From NCBI GenBank assembly GCA_023445445.1, contig JAEXLD010000018.1, positions 1 through 11,165 of the forward strand: DNA of 11,165 bases, read 5' to 3'. The translations under genes were made by a program, and so were the position numbers. The notes under the pieces are model-generated. The model searched no databases. It was given only the letters and a program-made list of their open reading frames with translations, and was not told the DNA's origin. The number at the start of each line of letters is the position of its first letter. The stretch's first letter is position 1. Shown piece by piece: positions 1 through 6,600 of the stretch. Source of the DNA: Bacillota bacterium. GTDB taxonomy: Bacteria; Bacillota; Clostridia; Clostridiales; Clostridiaceae.

Positions 1-156
1 ATAAGGAGCTGTCGCAGCAGCTCCTAAATTAAAAATGTAGAATGTAAAATGTAGAATTATTGATGTAATTCCAAAGGAATTACTAAAAAGATATATATTT
101 TAGAAACTCCTAAGGGAGTTTCTTCTTTAATTTTACATTGTGCGACAGCCCCTTAT
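1..156. repeat. MITE-like intergenic repeat with terminal inverted repeats
   Basis: The first 16 bases (ATAAGGAGCTGTCGCA) recur as an inverted copy at 141-156 with one mismatch (15 of 16). Just inside, AATGTAAAAT (41-50) is matched inversely at 130-139. The interior holds three more perfect hairpins: AGGAGCTG/CAGCTCCT at 4-25, GTAATTCC/GGAATTAC at 65-83, and AGAAACTCC/GGAGTTTCT at 102-123. It also has a short tandem pattern of ATGTAGA and ATGTAAA units (35-57). No transposase or long open frame is present. The compact, end-matched, hairpin-filled form resembles a non-autonomous miniature element. The left end coincides with the window edge, so the true boundary and any target-site duplication cannot be seen. 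The alternative is a cluster of terminator hairpins. Confidence 0.55.
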
Positions 157-277
157 ATTTTATAAGTGTAAATACTTCTTCTAAAGGCTTACTCACCACT
201 TGTGCCTGTGTAATAACTGCTGATATTACCAAGGAAATAATAACTATTAATATATACTCTGCCTTTTTAAAGCCTAT
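110..277 (-). pseudogene. Possible truncated membrane-protein fragment running into the repeat
   Basis: On the minus strand a 55-codon open frame begins directly after a TAA (278-280), with no usable start codon and no Shine-Dalgarno site. It reads through a strongly hydrophobic helix (AEYILIVIISLVISAVI) and a short amphipathic stretch (VVSKPLEEVFTLIK). It then enters the terminal repeat of the neighbouring element at about 156 and stops at a TAG (110-112) inside one of that element's hairpins. A natural membrane segment with no start and a tail supplied by a repeat suggests the remains of a gene cut by insertion or deletion. I do not recognise the family. It could also be a chance open frame. 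Confidence 0.3.
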
Positions 278-284
278 TTATTTT

Positions 285-998
285 TTAATTTATATTTAGT
301 TCACCATTTCTGCACGCTTTAATTACTAATATATACTTCTCAATTTCATCATATGGAACTTTCATTTTCTCTAAATACATATCTGCCAATAACTTCTGAA
401 GCCCAAGTATTTTATCACGATTTTTAGTATCATAAGGAACCTCACCTTCTGATATTAAAAAATATGTTCTTGCAACATCATATTGCCATGGACCATGACA
501 AACATTCATAAAATCAATTATAGCCTCACTTCCATCTAAATTAATCCATACATTGTTAGGATGAAAATCTCCATGGCATAAATTATCTCCCTCTGGCAGC
601 CCCTCTATATAATCTAGAATAAGTGAATAATTACTGCTTCTTTTAGCTGTCCCTTCTAAAAATTCTTTATATGAAATTACTTCTTGTGTATGACAATTCA
701 AAATACTCTTATGTAAATTGCACATTTTAATCAATAGTTTATCTATATCTTCTCCCTGAATTATCTTATCTAACATTGACCAACCATACAATCTACTATA
801 AATAATTCCTGTTCTATTTCTAATATTAATAATTTCATATACTTTTGGTACTGGAAATTCATCACGTTCCATACATAATGCATTTCTATACTCTTGTTTA
901 ATAGCTTCTATAGAATAACCTTCAAAAAATAATTTGCATATCTTTCCTTCTTCATACTCAAAAATTTCTGCTGTATTTCCCCTTGCTATTCTCTTCAT
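285..998 (-). CDS. Aminoglycoside phosphotransferase / choline kinase-fold protein
   Basis: A 237-residue cytoplasmic protein of the APH/choline-kinase (protein-kinase-like) fold, which moves the gamma-phosphate of ATP or GTP to a hydroxyl group of a small molecule. The catalytic loop is visible as HGDFHPNN (residues 142-149), with Asp144 the expected catalytic base. The metal-binding segment follows as IDFMNVCHGPWQYDVAR (about 161-177, Asp162). The N-terminal lobe has the RGNTAEIFEYE strand-turn typical of kinase nucleotide loops. Length is near the family norm of about 240-270. The ATG is supported by AAGGAGA (1003-1009). The XRE-DUF5680 gene lies 76 bp upstream on the same strand, with no convincing terminator between, so cotranscription is possible. 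Substrate cannot be read from sequence: an antibiotic, a sugar or choline-like metabolite are all possible, and this need not be a resistance gene. Confidence 0.85.
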   Translation of the reverse strand: MKRIARGNTAEIFEYEEGKICKLFFEGYSIEAIKQEYRNALCMERDEFPVPKVYEIINIRNRTGIIYSRLYGWSMLDKIIQGEDIDKLLIKMCNLHKSILNCHTQEVISYKEFLEGTAKRSSNYSLILDYIEGLPEGDNLCHGDFHPNNVWINLDGSEAIIDFMNVCHGPWQYDVARTYFLISEGEVPYDTKNRDKILGLQKLLADMYLEKMKVPYDEIEKYILVIKACRNGELNIN

Positions 999-1074
999 AA
1001 ATTCTCCTTATCATTATATATAAATTATTTATTATAAATAATCTTTTAAATTCATATCTACATTATCATATACT

Positions 1075-1752
1075 TTAAGAAATAATACCCCCATGAAATA
1101 TACATTCATATATTTTTTCACTTCTAAAGTATATCTCTTCATACCCCTTAAACCATTGAAATTCACCATCAATAATACAATGATATCTATATTCTCCCCT
1201 CTCATATATCATTGGTCCCCTATAGGGGTTATCTTTTGATACTGATAAAAGTACTTCCTTTAAAAAACCTCCTGAAAAATTATCACCTATAACTCTCCCC
1301 GAATAATTCATAGCCCAAAAAGGAAGGTTATCTATCCATATGGCCTCTTCACCTATAAATCTCTCACTTCCAAGATAAGTATCAATATACTTTTTATTAT
1401 CTTCAAAATATATTAAATCATGTGAATTGGGCCTTGATGATTTAACTTCTTTTCCAGCCCCAGCATATGTAGACCTTTTAGCCCTACATAAAAAGTCTAT
1501 TATATCTTCATCTATATAATTTAAAGTATTAGTTTCTTTTTTACTACATTCATCTTCTATATCTTTTAATAACCTATCGATACTCACCTCAAATATATTA
1601 CTTATTTTAATAAGCTTGTCCACCTCAGGATAATTATTACCTGATTCCCATTTAGCAACTGATTGCCTAGATACTCCTATAAAATCTGCCATTTGCTCCT
1701 GAGATAATCCCTTTTTCTGTCTTAAATCTTGTATCTTTTCATTAAACTTCAC
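1075..1752 (-). CDS. XRE-family HTH regulator with C-terminal DUF5680 domain
   Basis: A two-domain protein of 225 residues. Residues about 5-60 are an XRE/Cro-type helix-turn-helix: LRQKKGLSQEQMADFIGVSR followed by QSVAKWESGNNYPEVDKL are classic helix 2-3 and helix 4 signatures, so it should bind DNA as a dimer. A charged linker leads to a C-terminal domain (about 78-225) rich in aromatic residues (YAGAGKEV, LPFWAMNYSGRV, YRGP, FHGG) that matches the DUF5680 family, of unknown function, perhaps a ligand sensor. The open frame extends to a GTG at 1759-1761, but GAGGTGA (1758-1764) overlaps that codon. The GTG at 1750-1752 is correctly spaced from it and gives the usual MKFNEKIQDLRQ start, so I chose it. 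The inverted repeat just upstream may be its operator. The downstream gene is the phosphotransferase. Confidence 0.85.
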   Translation of the reverse strand: MKFNEKIQDLRQKKGLSQEQMADFIGVSRQSVAKWESGNNYPEVDKLIKISNIFEVSIDRLLKDIEDECSKKETNTLNYIDEDIIDFLCRAKRSTYAGAGKEVKSSRPNSHDLIYFEDNKKYIDTYLGSERFIGEEAIWIDNLPFWAMNYSGRVIGDNFSGGFLKEVLLSVSKDNPYRGPMIYERGEYRYHCIIDGEFQWFKGYEEIYFRSEKIYECIFHGGIIS

Positions 1753-1768
1753 TATTATCACCTCAATA

Positions 1769-1814
1769 TTAAGTTTAACATTGTAATATCCTATAATCTA
1801 CCAACTAAACTTAA
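1769..1814. promoter_or_regulatory. Inverted repeat upstream of the XRE regulator (possible operator)
   Basis: TTAAGTTTA (1769-1777) is repeated as its exact inverse TAAACTTAA (1806-1814), with 28 bp between. The pair brackets the stretch where the promoter of the minus-strand regulator should lie; TACAAT on the minus strand is a weak -10 candidate with no good -35. A perfect 9-bp dyad directly upstream of an XRE gene is what autoregulation would need, but both arms are AT-rich and chance is possible. Confidence 0.35.
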
Positions 1815-2048
1815 CCCTTTTGCCAACTTCTAGTTGCTTTTAAAATACATCTGAACAAATATAAAAATTATAGATGCAAACGGACAAGTACAAGTTTTTC
1901 TCACCTTGGCTTTCGCTAATAGAGAATAAGTTGATTTAAGAAGTAAATCAATAGAACATAATTAGAAAATTATTAATAAGTATAGTTTATATTGTATAGT
2001 CTTAGGTTATTTAATAACCTAAGTCTATTAAATTATCCAATAATACTA
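1815..2048. other. Gene-free spacer with two hairpins
   Basis: No open frame with a ribosome site is visible between the divergent regulator and the plus-strand small gene. Two perfect stems stand out. TTGATTTA/TAAATCAA lies at 1931-1951 with a 5-base loop. CTTAGGTTAT/ATAACCTAAG lies at 2001-2023 with loop TTA, extended by ATAG/CTAT on both sides after one mismatch to make a 33-bp near-palindrome (1996-2028). Neither has a T-tract, so they are not obvious terminators. The larger one ends about 20 bp before the -35 of the next gene, where a dimeric protein could bind. A direct repeat ACAAGTACAAGT is also present near 1887. This segment is less AT-rich than its surroundings. Confidence 0.5.
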
Positions 2049-2077
2049 TAAACAAATAACATCTTACTTCATATAAT
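2049..2077 (+). promoter_or_regulatory. Sigma-A-type promoter for the DUF5661-like gene
   Basis: TAAACA (2049-2054, four of six matches to TTGACA) is separated by exactly 17 bp from a perfect TATAAT (2072-2077). Transcription would begin near 2084, leaving a leader of about 25 bases that contains the Shine-Dalgarno site AGAGGA (2097-2102). Confidence 0.6.
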
Positions 2078-2108
2078 AATTCTATAAAAATATAGTAGAG
2101 GATTGATT

Positions 2109-2435
2109 ATGAAATTTTTTAATTTCTTTTCTAATAGGTCTGATAAACTAGATAAAAGAAAGAGTTTCACTAAAGCTGAAGCATCCAGAATAGCTAAAAA
2201 GTTAGGAATAGATTTTTCAAAAGAAAAATTTACTTTAGATGACTTTACTGCAGGAGTAAATGTAGAGCTTGAACATGGTACAAGATCATTACTTACAAAT
2301 GTAACTAATGATAATCCTATTGTTACTGGGAAAATAGCTTTAGCTCACTTAAATGAGATTCCTGATTATTATGTTAGGTTAAGCAAGCTTGAATCTGAGG
2401 CTAAGGCTTATTGGAATAAGCCAATTAAAAATTAA
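2109..2435 (+). CDS. Small DUF5661-like protein of unknown function
   Basis: A 108-residue soluble protein. After a short N-terminal stretch (FFNFFSNRSDKLDKRK) come a helix KAEASRIAKKLGI (22-34), a FTLDDFTAGVNVELEHG block (41-57), TNVTNDNP (63-70) and the strongly patterned IALAHLNEIPDYYVRL (76-91). The VELEHG...TNVTxDxP...AHLxEIPDYY arrangement recalls the DUF5661 family found in bacteria and phages; its role is unknown. The ATG at 2109 sits 6 bases after AGAGGA. An in-frame TTG at 2103 is rejected because it directly abuts the Shine-Dalgarno site. It has its own promoter and a terminator just after the stop, so it is a single-gene unit. No signal peptide or membrane segment is evident. Confidence 0.8.
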   Translation: MKFFNFFSNRSDKLDKRKSFTKAEASRIAKKLGIDFSKEKFTLDDFTAGVNVELEHGTRSLLTNVTNDNPIVTGKIALAHLNEIPDYYVRLSKLESEAKAYWNKPIKN

Positions 2436-2454
2436 TAGTATTCTATAATAAAAT

Positions 2455-2490
2455 AACCCACCAGACGGAATATTTCCTAACTGCTGGGTT
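2455..2490. terminator. Bidirectional terminator between convergent genes
   Basis: AACCCACCAG (2455-2464) pairs with CTGCTGGGTT (2481-2490), with one C-C mismatch. Inside, GGAA/TTCC adds a second stem. The plus side is followed by TTAATTATATTATT and the minus side by TTATTTTATT, both T-rich. It lies between the stop of the plus-strand small gene and the stop of the minus-strand kinase, so it probably serves both. Confidence 0.7.
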
Positions 2491-2506
2491 AATTATATTA
2501 TTGGAC

Positions 2507-3991
2507 TTAATGTATATCAGATAATTGAATATTAATAATCTCAATTTTATTATTAGTAAAACTTTTTATTGAATTATTTTCTGTATCTTTTAATACATTT
2601 ACAGGAAGTTCTATTTTAAATATACTTCCCTTACCAACTTCACTATCAACACTTATATTACCATCATGTAATTCAACTAGTGATTTTACCAAAGATAATC
2701 CAATACCAGTACCTTCACTGTTCCGTGATAGAGCTGTATCTACCTGATGAAACCTTTTGAAAATCCTATTTAATGATTCCTCATCTATTCCTATACCAGT
2801 ATCCTTTACTTCTATTTCAATAATATTTCCTTTATCAATAATATTTATAAATATACTTCCTCCTGAATCTGTAAACTTTATTGAATTTGAAATAAGATTC
2901 AGAATAACCCTCTCAATCTTTTCAGGATCACAGGCAATAATTTTTTCCTCTGTATTTGTATCAAAAATAATACTTAATCCTTTTATCTTAATATATTCTG
3001 ATACTGAATCCACAATATTCTCAATTACACTAACTATATTTTCATTACTAAGATTTATTCTAAAAAATCCTGAATCTATTTTTGACATATCTAATATATT
3101 GTTAATAAGCTTCGTGAACTTGTAGCAATTTTGTTTAATTATATTAATACTTTTTAGTGCTTTTTCTTTATTGAAAATAATTAAATCATTTTTTAAGTAA
3201 ACTTCTATTAATTGATTAGAACTTAAAATTAAATTCAATGGAGTTTTAAATTCATGGGATATATTGGCGAATATATCTTCCTTCATCCTTATACTTTCTT
3301 CCATATATTCAACTTTTTCTTTTATACTTTTATCGTATTCTAACAATTCATATTTTTCTATAGTGTTACAAAAAGTATAATACATGCCATATAAAACTAA
3401 CCCAAGTATGATATAAGATATTAGAATTTCTATTTGCGAATAAAAGGATTTATTATAGTACATTGTAGGATACACAGATAATGAAGTAATAAGTAAAAAA
3501 AATGAAATTATTAATATTAAATATATATGCCATCCAGATTTAATGATTTGAATAAAATATCGAAAATGCTTTCTTATATATTTTACTTCAATAAAAATAA
3601 TTAGATAAAAAGCAATAGCTCTCATTACTAAATAAGGCCATTCTAGTTCTAATGGTAACATCATACAAATATTAGTACATAGCATACTAATGCCACTATA
3701 GATGAGAAATTGTGTAAAGAAATTAAAAATAATTACGCATAATTTATCATTAGAATTAACAATTATAATTGTTAGAATAACAAGAAATGTAGTTGGAATG
3801 TATATCTTTTCAACAATTGTTACACCTTCATTACTATATAAAATTGTCATAGTAACACATCCTACAATTAATATAATTATAGATATTATCTTTAGAAATT
3901 TTGTGTATTTTTTTAAAGATCCAAGTGATAGGTTCATGCCTATTATTGCAACCACAGTTTCAAGACAACGTAATAAAAATAATATATTCAT
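2507..3991 (-). CDS. Orphan membrane sensor histidine kinase
   Basis: A 494-residue sensor kinase. The first ~210 residues hold about six or seven hydrophobic helices with little soluble sequence between them, so the sensor is membrane-embedded rather than extracellular. A coiled linker (EKYELLEYDKSIKEKVEYME) leads to the HisKA dimerisation domain, with the phospho-acceptor in FANISHEFKTPLN (His246). The HATPase_c domain follows: N box NLISNSIKFT (about 365-374), G1 DTGIGI (397-402), F box IFKRFHQVD and G2 GTGIGLSLVK (427-436). All catalytic motifs are intact. A ~30-residue Ser/Asn/Ile-rich tail follows the ATPase domain. No response regulator is adjacent, so its partner is encoded elsewhere. 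Start: an ATG at 4001-4003 abuts AAAGGA with no spacer, so the ATG at 3989-3991 (12-base spacer) is preferred, though neither spacing is ideal. Confidence 0.9.
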   Translation of the reverse strand: MNILFLLRCLETVVAIIGMNLSLGSLKKYTKFLKIISIIILIVGCVTMTILYSNEGVTIVEKIYIPTTFLVILTIIIVNSNDKLCVIIFNFFTQFLIYSGISMLCTNICMMLPLELEWPYLVMRAIAFYLIIFIEVKYIRKHFRYFIQIIKSGWHIYLILIISFFLLITSLSVYPTMYYNKSFYSQIEILISYIILGLVLYGMYYTFCNTIEKYELLEYDKSIKEKVEYMEESIRMKEDIFANISHEFKTPLNLILSSNQLIEVYLKNDLIIFNKEKALKSINIIKQNCYKFTKLINNILDMSKIDSGFFRINLSNENIVSVIENIVDSVSEYIKIKGLSIIFDTNTEEKIIACDPEKIERVILNLISNSIKFTDSGGSIFINIIDKGNIIEIEVKDTGIGIDEESLNRIFKRFHQVDTALSRNSEGTGIGLSLVKSLVELHDGNISVDSEVGKGSIFKIELPVNVLKDTENNSIKSFTNNKIEIINIQLSDIH

Positions 3992-4162
3992 AATTACCCA
4001 CATTCCTTTATTTTTTCTTTTATTTGACTTATAAATTATTATTTATCCTATACTTAAAATTTCTAATATTATTCATTTTACTATTTATAATCATAACATA
4101 TTTGTAAAAATATTACACCAATCTTGATGTATTTTAGTAATCATTATAGGTTATTTTACATA

Positions 4163-4198
4163 TAAGAAAACCTTAATCATAAAATTTTATGATTAAGG
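4163..4198 (-). terminator. Intrinsic terminator downstream of the ABC transporter operon
   Basis: CCTTAATCATAAAA (4171-4184) and its exact inverse TTTTATGATTAAGG (4185-4198) form a perfect 28-bp palindrome. Read on the minus strand it is followed by TTTTCTTA (4163-4170), so it can end transcription arriving from the permease gene about 100 bp upstream. The plus-strand side has no T-tract. A central AT-only loop is expected. Confidence 0.65.
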
Positions 4199-4299
4199 TA
4201 TAGAAGGTTAATTTATTATAGCTTCTCTGTATGATTTTTAAGTAAGGTTTCTACATCTTTTCTTCTCTATCTTGAAAAAAGCTTTTAAACTTATTAAAA
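4199..4299. other. Spacer after the permease, possible short gene relic
   Basis: Between the permease stop and the terminator the minus strand contains a stop-to-stop stretch reading RRKDVETLLKNHTEKL before TAA (4216-4266). It has no start codon or ribosome site, and the frame just upstream is interrupted. It may be the tail of a lost gene or untranslated 3' sequence. I see no other structure in it. Confidence 0.2.
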
Positions 4300-5046
4300 T
4301 TATTCCCACCTAAAAAACTTAATAGATACTCCAATACATACAACAGCAAGTATACTTATAACTAAGATTGGTAGTATTACATTATCTATGTTTAAATTAA
4401 GTGATGCACTTTTTAAAAGCTTTATTCCCTGTGTTAATGGTAAGATATCTGCCACCTTTTGAAGGGCTATTGGCATAACTTCATATGGTAATGTTGCCCC
4501 TGAGAAGATAAGCATAGGGAAATATAGAACACTTGCAATCACCCCTGCTATTTTAGTGTTTTTAGCTAATCCTCCTACCATAAACCCAATACTGAACATT
4601 GATATCATTACCAATAAATATACTCCTAAAAAGTTTATCCATGAACCTCTAAGTTCAAATTTGAAAAATATTTTTGCTGTTAGATAAACAAGCATTAGAG
4701 AGACAATAGCATATAAGGTATACACCACTCCTTCAACTGCTAAAATCATAGTTGGACTAACTGGTGTAACCCTAAATCTTTTTAATATTTTTCTGTGACG
4801 ATACTCCGATAAAACCAACGGCAATCCCATAACCCCACCTGCACATATTGCAATGGTTGATACAGCTGCAAAGGATTGTTCTAAAAATGTAAATTCTGCT
4901 CCAGGAAATGCTGGCTTATTGCCATAAATAACACCTAAAATAACAGTTACCACTACTGGCATACAGATTGCAAAGATAAACATATCCATTCCTCTTAGTG
5001 ATAGCTTTAATTCAGTTTTTAGCATTGTTCTAAACACCTTCATCAT
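4300..5046 (-). CDS. ABC-2 type transporter permease
   Basis: The membrane subunit of an exporter of the ABC-2 (drug/polyketide export) family, 248 residues. About six transmembrane helices are visible, the first being MFIFAICMPVVVTVILGVIYG. After helix 2 comes the polar loop LSEYRHRKILKRFRVTPVSP (about 81-100), the characteristic ABC-2 coupling region with basic residues and RVTP. The next-to-last segment has LIFSGATLPYEVMP and ILPLTQGIKLLK, family hallmarks. The protein ends in KFFRWE, a common ABC-2 ending. The frame opens at an ATG at 5061, but AGGAGG (5053-5058) lies just after it. The ATGs at 5044-5046 and 5041-5043 are properly spaced, so translation starts there, inside the 3' end of the ATPase gene. 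The overlap implies translational coupling and a shared complex. Confidence 0.9.
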   Translation of the reverse strand: MMKVFRTMLKTELKLSLRGMDMFIFAICMPVVVTVILGVIYGNKPAFPGAEFTFLEQSFAAVSTIAICAGGVMGLPLVLSEYRHRKILKRFRVTPVSPTMILAVEGVVYTLYAIVSLMLVYLTAKIFFKFELRGSWINFLGVYLLVMISMFSIGFMVGGLAKNTKIAGVIASVLYFPMLIFSGATLPYEVMPIALQKVADILPLTQGIKLLKSASLNLNIDNVILPILVISILAVVCIGVSIKFFRWE

Positions 5047-5761
5047 TAAATTCCTCCTCATCTACAAACCATAAATAAGTATCCTCAAAATTTTCATATG
5101 GACTTAGTTCTACTGCTTCTTCAACTGTTCCACAGAATTCTATTGTTCCATTTTTTAAAATACATATTTTATCGCATAGAATATCAACCTCATCCATGAA
5201 GTGAGATGTTAAAAAGATTGTAATACCTTGTTTCTTTAAATTTAACAAGTACTTCCACACCTCTCTTCTAGCCTTTACATCTAGCCCTGTTGTAAGTTCA
5301 TCCAGGAATACTATCTCTGGATTTGGAATTAATGCTAGTATAATAAATAATCGTTGCTTTTCACCTCCAGATAATTCACTCACTAGATTTTTAGCTTTTC
5401 CTTTAAGCTTAAATTCTTCTAATAACTTATTGTAATCTAATGGATTTTTATAAAGAACTTTTGTTATTTCACATAATTCTTTCACTGTAATCTTATCCTG
5501 ATAGCTAGATTCTTGAAACTGAACCCCAACCCTTTGAAATAATTGCTTTCTTTCTTTTTGAGGATTCATACCTAATATTGATACCTGTCCTCTATCAAAC
5601 TTCTTTGTTCCTAAAATACACTCAATAGTAGTGCTTTTCCCTGCTCCATTGGCTCCGAGCAATCCAAGCACTTCCCCCTTCTTTACTGATAAACTAACAT
5701 CTCTTAATACTTGAACATCATCATAGGATTTATAAAGATTTTCAACTTTAATTAATTCCAT
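5030..5761 (-). CDS. ABC transporter ATP-binding protein
   Basis: The 243-residue nucleotide-binding subunit partnering the downstream permease. Walker A is GANGAGKST (36-44), the Q-loop lies in VGVQFQES (78-85), the signature is LSGGEKQRL (130-138), Walker B is EIVFLDE (149-155, catalytic Glu155), the D-loop is in TTGLD and the switch is His187 in LTSHFMDE. It belongs to the drug-export/NatA-like group of single-domain ATPases, with a short acidic tail (FVDEEEFNDEGV) in place of the longer C-terminal domain of some relatives. The start is supported by AAGGAGGG with about 8 bases spacing. Only about 20-30 bp separate it from the terminator that follows the MerR-type gene, leaving no room for a separate promoter after that terminator. 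Confidence 0.95.
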   Translation of the reverse strand: MELIKVENLYKSYDDVQVLRDVSLSVKKGEVLGLLGANGAGKSTTIECILGTKKFDRGQVSILGMNPQKERKQLFQRVGVQFQESSYQDKITVKELCEITKVLYKNPLDYNKLLEEFKLKGKAKNLVSELSGGEKQRLFIILALIPNPEIVFLDELTTGLDVKARREVWKYLLNLKKQGITIFLTSHFMDEVDILCDKICILKNGTIEFCGTVEEAVELSPYENFEDTYLWFVDEEEFNDEGV

Positions 5762-5783
5762 TTGTTATTCCCTCCTTTTCATA

Positions 5784-5816
5784 AAAAATAATAACACCAG
5801 CACAAAGTCTGGTGTT
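5784..5816 (-). terminator. Intra-operon terminator or attenuator between regulator and exporter
   Basis: Read on the minus strand, AACACCAG (5809-5816) pairs perfectly with CTGGTGTT (5793-5800) across an 8-base loop, followed by ATTATTTTTTAT. The stem starts within the TAA stop of the regulator gene, and the exporter's ribosome site begins about 10 bases after the T-tract. This is a good intrinsic terminator placed inside what otherwise looks like an operon, so transporter expression should depend on read-through or on a promoter within the regulator gene. Confidence 0.7.
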
Positions 5817-6579
5817 AAAGTGTAGGATTTATATTAAATTCATTTTTCATATACTCTAATTGTTTCAATATACTATATGCATTTTTTTCTGCATCACTTA
5901 AGGAAGTAAGAAGCTTATCACATGCTGTAACAATATCTTCATCATTTTGTGGATTATTAATTACCTCTATAATATCTACTTCTCTTCTTTCTGACATGGC
6001 ATTTATCATTCTCAAAATTGATGAAAGAGAATAGTTAGCACAACGTAAAGTTCGTATTATCTTCAATATACTAATATCAGATTCAGTATAAACTCGATAT
6101 CCATTCTTCTTCCTCTTAACAGTAAGTAAGCCATTCATCTCCCAATTTCTTAATGTATCCATTGTCACTTGTAAATAATCTGCAGTTTGCTTTCTTGTAA
6201 AAAATATATAATTATCTTTAGACTCTATGCCTAATAATAGTTTTTTTGAAATCTCTATGGCCTCTTCTGCATTTTTTCGCTCTTGTTTTATCTGACTTAT
6301 ATAATCATTTGTACAGTTAATTGCTTCCTGAAATTCTCCCTTAGCAGATAACTTAACAACTTTCACTATCTTTTTCCTAAGTCCATTTTGCAGAACCTCT
6401 ACTTTGAAGGCAGTTCTCGCAAGCTTAAACTGTTCTATATGATAATCAGTAAATACTCTATAACCATTTGGCAATCTCCTGGCTTCTGGTATTAAATTAA
6501 GCTTTTCATACAAACGTACAGTGTTGGAATGTACCCCAACTATTTTAGCTACCTCTGCTGTTTTATATAGCCTGTCCAT
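5815..6579 (-). CDS. Transcriptional regulator with two MerR-type DNA-binding domains
   Basis: A 254-residue regulator with an unusual internal duplication. The first winged HTH spans about residues 4-75: TAEVAKIVGVHSNTVRLYEK, then LPNGYRVFTDYHIEQF. A helical linker (about 80-120, EEAIEISKKLL) follows. The second spans about 126-195: TRKQTADYLQVTMDTLRNWE, then KKNGYRVYTESDISILKIIR and a YSLSSILRMI helix. The wings NGYRVFTDYHI and NGYRVYTESDI align directly. The last ~60 residues are helical and may form the dimer coiled coil or sense a ligand; no Cys/His metal site like those of MerR, ZntR or CueR is seen. The ATG is supported by GGAGGTG (6588-6594). The ABC exporter genes lie directly downstream, so it probably controls its own operon in response to an exported compound. 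The regulator-to-exporter link is inferred from position. Confidence 0.88.
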   Translation of the reverse strand: MDRLYKTAEVAKIVGVHSNTVRLYEKLNLIPEARRLPNGYRVFTDYHIEQFKLARTAFKVEVLQNGLRKKIVKVVKLSAKGEFQEAINCTNDYISQIKQERKNAEEAIEISKKLLLGIESKDNYIFFTRKQTADYLQVTMDTLRNWEMNGLLTVKRKKNGYRVYTESDISILKIIRTLRCANYSLSSILRMINAMSERREVDIIEVINNPQNDEDIVTACDKLLTSLSDAEKNAYSILKQLEYMKNEFNINPTL

Positions 6580-6600
6580 ACTGTTTTCACCTCCATGTTA

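Noticed and set aside
1..156. CRISPR-like array
   Set aside because: Only inverted, not regularly spaced direct, repeats are present and no cas gene is in the window.
1024..1042. AT-only palindrome between regulator and phosphotransferase
   Set aside because: ATTATTTA/TAAATAAT is expected often by chance in DNA this AT-rich and lacks GC pairs needed for a terminator.
2757..3125. Plus-strand open frame of 122 codons
   Set aside because: It is antisense to the histidine kinase ATPase domain, has no ribosome site and has a Ser/Ile/Phe-rich composition typical of a reverse-strand shadow.
3702..4034. Plus-strand open frame of 110 codons
   Set aside because: It is antisense to the membrane helices of the kinase; the hydrophobic look is a by-product of the opposite strand, and no start signal is present.
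5044..5061. ATG at 5061 as permease start
   Set aside because: AGGAGG lies downstream of this ATG and inside the supposed coding sequence; the ATGs at 5046 and 5043 are correctly spaced from it.
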